NCBI RefSeq assembly: GCF_004681185.1
Contig: NZ_SRIF01000001.1
Span: 1,116,001 to 1,180,000, forward strand
Length of the DNA: 64,000 nt
DNA from: Haloarcula amylovorans
GTDB taxonomy: Archaea > Halobacteriota > Halobacteria > Halobacteriales > Haloarculaceae
Direction: 5' to 3'
In this document: positions 61,643 through 64,000 of the stretch, piece after piece
Position numbering within the stretch: position 1 is the stretch's first letter
Layout of the letters: each line of letters begins with the position of its first letter
Notes under the pieces: model-generated
Told to the model about the DNA's origin: nothing
The model's input: the letters and a program-made list of their open reading frames with translations, nothing else
Database searches by the model: none
Made by a program: the position numbers and the translations under genes

Positions 61643-61667
61643 CCCGGCGGCCTTCGGTTGGTGGGAC

Positions 61668-62315
61668 ATGTTCGTACTCGTCAATCTGAAGGCGTATCCG
61701 TGCGATCCGATCGAGGTAGCGACCGCCGCGGCGGACGTGAGCGACGACTCCGACGTCCGCATCGCCGTCGCGCCGCAGGCGGCCCACATCGGCGCCGTCG
61801 CCGACACCGGCGTCGAGACGTGGGCACAGCACGTCAGCCCGAACGAACACGGCAGTCACACCGGGAGCACGCTCGCCGAGGCCGTCGCCGACGCCGGCGC
61901 GGTCGGCACGCTCCTGAACCACTCGGAGAACCGACTGAAACTCGCCGACATCGACGCCTCGCTGGACGCCGCTGACCGGGCCGACTTAGAGACCATCGTC
62001 TGTGCGAACAACCCTGACCAGATCGGTGCGTCCGCGGCGCTGGGCCCGGACGCCGTCGCCGTCGAACCGCCGGAACTCATCGGTACCGGCACGCCGGTCA
62101 GTCAGGCCGACCCCGACATCGTCACGGGCGCTGTCGACGCCGCCGCTCGCGTGGACGGGGACGTGGACGTGCTCTGTGGTGCGGGCATCTCGACCGGCGA
62201 GGACCTCGTCTCCGCCAGCGATCTCGGCGCGACGGGCGTCTTGCTCGCGAGCGGCGTGGCGAAGGCCGACGACCCGCGGGCGGCCCTCGAAGACCTCGTC
62301 GAGCCGCTGAACTGA
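61668..62315 (+). CDS. tpiA: triosephosphate isomerase
   Basis: A 215-residue TIM barrel of the short archaeal type, interconverting dihydroxyacetone phosphate and glyceraldehyde 3-phosphate. The catalytic Lys is in [10 protein letters not shown], the His in [10 protein letters not shown] and the Glu in [16 protein letters not shown], followed by the phosphate loop [12 protein letters not shown] and [12 protein letters not shown]. It stands alone between the HalX gene and the HerA-like gene. Confidence 0.96.
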   Translation: MFVLVNLKAYPCDPIEVATAAADVSDDSDVRIAVAPQAAHIGAVADTGVETWAQHVSPNEHGSHTGSTLAEAVADAGAVGTLLNHSENRLKLADIDASLDAADRADLETIVCANNPDQIGASAALGPDAVAVEPPELIGTGTPVSQADPDIVTGAVDAAARVDGDVDVLCGAGISTGEDLVSASDLGATGVLLASGVAKADDPRAALEDLVEPLN

Positions 62316-62334
62316 GTAGAGAAGGGAGTCTCCG

Positions 62335-64000
62335 CTATTCTTCGGTGTGCGTCTCGATAGCCGCGCGCTCGATGCGCGAGGCGTACTCCTCGACGGTCGC
62401 CTCGTCCAGCGACGCGTCGCTCTCCTCGCGGACGAGGTCGCGGAGCCGGTAGCCGTACTTCCCGCGGCCGACGTGTTCGACGAGGCCCCGGAGTCTGAGG
62501 ACGCGGTTTCGCGCGTACGCCGACGTGCGGTCGCCCGACCCGCCCGCCGAGAAGTGGGCGTTGAGCGGCGTCCCCGGCCCCTGCTCCATGTAGTACGCGA
62601 GCATCCGCCGGGTCTTGTCTTCCAGTTCCTCGATGTCGGCGAGTATCTCCCCGACGACCGCGTCGTCGGCCTCGGTCCCCGCTGCCGCGTCTGCGTCGGC
62701 ATCGTCCTCCACCGCGGCGATGGCCGCCGCGAGCGCCGCGTCGTCGGCAGTCTCCGCATCGTCGGCAGTCTCCGCGTCGTCAGTGACCTCGCCGTTCTCG
62801 CTCGCTTGCGCCCCGTTGCTGGATGCGCCGTTCGCCGACGCGCCGTTCGCGTCGACAGCCGTCTCGCTGTCGCTCCCACCATTCATCGCTATTCCGTCGG
62901 CTGCGAACGCACTGAAGGCGTCGCCGAACCCGCCACCGGAGGTGGTGTCAGCTACCGAGTCCGGGTCCGCAGTCTCGTCGTCTGCCTCCGCTCCGGCTCC
63001 CGTTGCATCCGCGTCGGCCCGTTCGCTTTCGTCGCCGTTCTCGGCGAAGGCGTTTAGACTGACGTGTTGCTGGCGCATCTCCTCCTGTGCGGTGCGACCG
63101 GGATTCACCCCTTCGACGTGGCCAACCAGCGCATTCGTGAACTGCTTGGCCATCCGCTGGAGGTCGCGGGCGTCCTGCAGTTCCGTCTCCAATTCGGCGA
63201 TGCGGGAGTTCTTCTTATCGAGTTCCTCGCGGAGTTCGTTGATTCGGCTCTCCGTGGCCTGTTTCTCCTCGCTTATCGTCTCTAACTCCGAGACCAAGTC
63301 GTCGCTGACCGACTTGAGCTCGGGTCGCTCGAAGTCGTCCAGCCCCGGCGTCGCGCCGGCGTCGAAGGTCTTCTTGCGGTGGAACTGCACCCGGCGGACG
63401 GACTCTGCCCAGTCGGTCATCATGAACGCCTCCCCGTCGTTCAAGTCCTCGACGGCATCCGCGTAGTTGTTGTCGAGGATGCGCCCGACGACCTTCGTGT
63501 CGTTGTTCCACGTCAGTCGGTGCCACACCAGCCAGTCGCACTGGGTGATGTAGTCCTTCTTCACGTCGGCGGGTCGCTGACTGATGCCGACGATGCCCAG
63601 GCCATGTTTTCGTCCGCGCTTCCCGATTTTGATGAGCATCCGTCCGACTTCGCCCATGCCGCCCTTCTCGGGAATCCACTCGTGGCACTCCTCGACGAGC
63701 ATCAGGAACGGCTGTTTTTGCTTTTTCGCCTTGGCGAACAATTGCTTCGAGACCTGCGTCAGCAGTTCCTCGGCCTCCTGTTCGTCTAAAAAGGAAGAGA
63801 CATCGAGAATAATCGGGACGTTCTGTTCCAGCGCGAGCGAGGCGATCTTGCCCGCGTGTTCCTCCGTCACTTGGATATCACACTCCTCGTCGCCGCCGAC
63901 GTGGAGAATCTCGTACTCCTCTTTCAGTCCGTAGTACTCGCCGTCGATGTCGACGATGAGCAGGCCGAAGCCGTTGTCGAGCAACTTCTCGGCGACGACG
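62335..64000 (-). CDS. HerA-like/DUF87 ATPase, 5' part beyond the window edge
   Basis: At least 555 residues; the frame is open to position 64000, so the start and the Walker A lie outside. Seen here are the Walker B region FLMLVEECHEWIPEKGG, MGEVGRMLIKIGKRGRKHGL, GISQRPADVKKDYITQC and AFMMTDWAESVRRVQFHRKK, typical of HerA/VirB4-like hexameric ATPases. A coiled coil (EELDKKNSRIAELETELQD) and a long Ala/Asp/Glu-rich linker follow, with two tandem 18 bp repeats (62741-62776), then a C-terminal winged helix (NRVLRLRGLVEHVGRGKYGY). It may act in DNA end processing or translocation. Confidence 0.88.
   Translation of the reverse strand, partial: VVAEKLLDNGFGLLIVDIDGEYYGLKEEYEILHVGGDEECDIQVTEEHAGKIASLALEQNVPIILDVSSFLDEQEAEELLTQVSKQLFAKAKKQKQPFLMLVEECHEWIPEKGGMGEVGRMLIKIGKRGRKHGLGIVGISQRPADVKKDYITQCDWLVWHRLTWNNDTKVVGRILDNNYADAVEDLNDGEAFMMTDWAESVRRVQFHRKKTFDAGATPGLDDFERPELKSVSDDLVSELETISEEKQATESRINELREELDKKNSRIAELETELQDARDLQRMAKQFTNALVGHVEGVNPGRTAQEEMRQQHVSLNAFAENGDESERADADATGAGAEADDETADPDSVADTTSGGGFGDAFSAFAADGIAMNGGSDSETAVDANGASANGASSNGAQASENGEVTDDAETADDAETADDAALAAAIAAVEDDADADAAAGTEADDAVVGEILADIEELEDKTRRMLAYYMEQGPGTPLNAHFSAGGSGDRTSAYARNRVLRLRGLVEHVGRGKYGYRLRDLVREESDASLDEATVEEYASRIERAAIETHTEE
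62741..62776. repeat. tandem 18 bp repeat (2 units) inside the HerA-like gene
   Basis: TCGTCGGCAGTCTCCGCA and its copy ending in G follow each other, adding one six-residue DDAETA-type unit to the disordered linker. It is a likely site of length variation between strains. Confidence 0.75.

Overview
The window is chromosomal DNA of a haloarchaeon (class Halobacteria). The evidence is high G+C with strong GC3, strongly acidic proteins, leaderless promoters with a TATA element about 26-30 nt before the start codon, Tat lipoproteins, a PGF-CTERM protein, a HalX response regulator and archaeal information-processing genes (TFE, MBF1, Cdc48, aTrm56). The genus cannot be fixed from sequence reading alone; the family Haloarculaceae is a guess. 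I see no rRNA, tRNA, CRISPR array, transposase, integrase or phage gene. About 73 genes are packed tightly, and many touch by 1-8 bp through ATGA/GTGA overlaps.

Layout. 0-7.3 kb: the edge of a divergent gene, an orphan membrane histidine kinase, Mn/Fe superoxide dismutase, photolyase, an enoyl-CoA hydratase-family enzyme, an R2-like di-metal oxidase and small regulators. 7.4-17.6 kb: the menaquinone locus, menF-menD, then (after three opposite-strand genes for a S1C protease, a J-domain membrane protein and a small membrane protein) menB and menA-menC-menE. 17.6-29 kb: NRDE protein, a surface-protein operon, DUF2797, PEBP, sugar epimerase, DsbA-like lipoprotein with aTrm56, TFE with DUF2110 and DUF5803, CinA-like protein, a 38-residue membrane protein and an NAD-kinase-like protein. 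29-39.4 kb: PhoU-type regulator, an aldehyde dehydrogenase with an AlsS-like ThDP enzyme, LEA14-like protein, small conserved haloarchaeal proteins, nitrilase-family hydrolase, DUF4349 lipoprotein and a second aldehyde dehydrogenase. 39.5-46.6 kb: Cdc48, a small zinc finger, shikimate kinase with chorismate mutase, and a metal-linked group (VIT/CCC1 transporter, Tp34-like protein, beta-carbonic anhydrase, NicO/RcnA-type transporter with a His-rich loop). 46.6-53 kb: DMT and UPF0104 membrane proteins, SurE, Rsm22-like methyltransferase with prephenate dehydrogenase, FAH-family hydrolase. 53-64 kb: GMC oxidoreductase behind a metalloregulator-like operator, chemotaxis transducer and CheC, hisC with an AK6-like kinase and archaetidylinositol-phosphate-synthase-like enzyme, MBF1, HalX regulator, TpiA and the C-terminal part of a HerA-like ATPase cut by the window edge.

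How the genes fit together. Chorismate is a recurring theme: shikimate kinase and chorismate mutase are co-transcribed, prephenate dehydrogenase and a HisC aminotransferase lie further on, and the men locus drains chorismate to menaquinone. Redox and metal handling form a second theme. The most unusual non-coding signals are (i) two copies, in opposite orientation, of an ~80 bp palindromic element that each supply or overlap the TGA stop of the preceding gene, and (ii) an interlocked double palindrome of DtxR/IdeR type over the promoter of a GMC oxidoreductase that carries a Cys motif resembling the Fe-S site of FAD-dependent glucose dehydrogenases. No complete, obviously novel multi-gene system was found; most of the window is core haloarchaeal chromosome.
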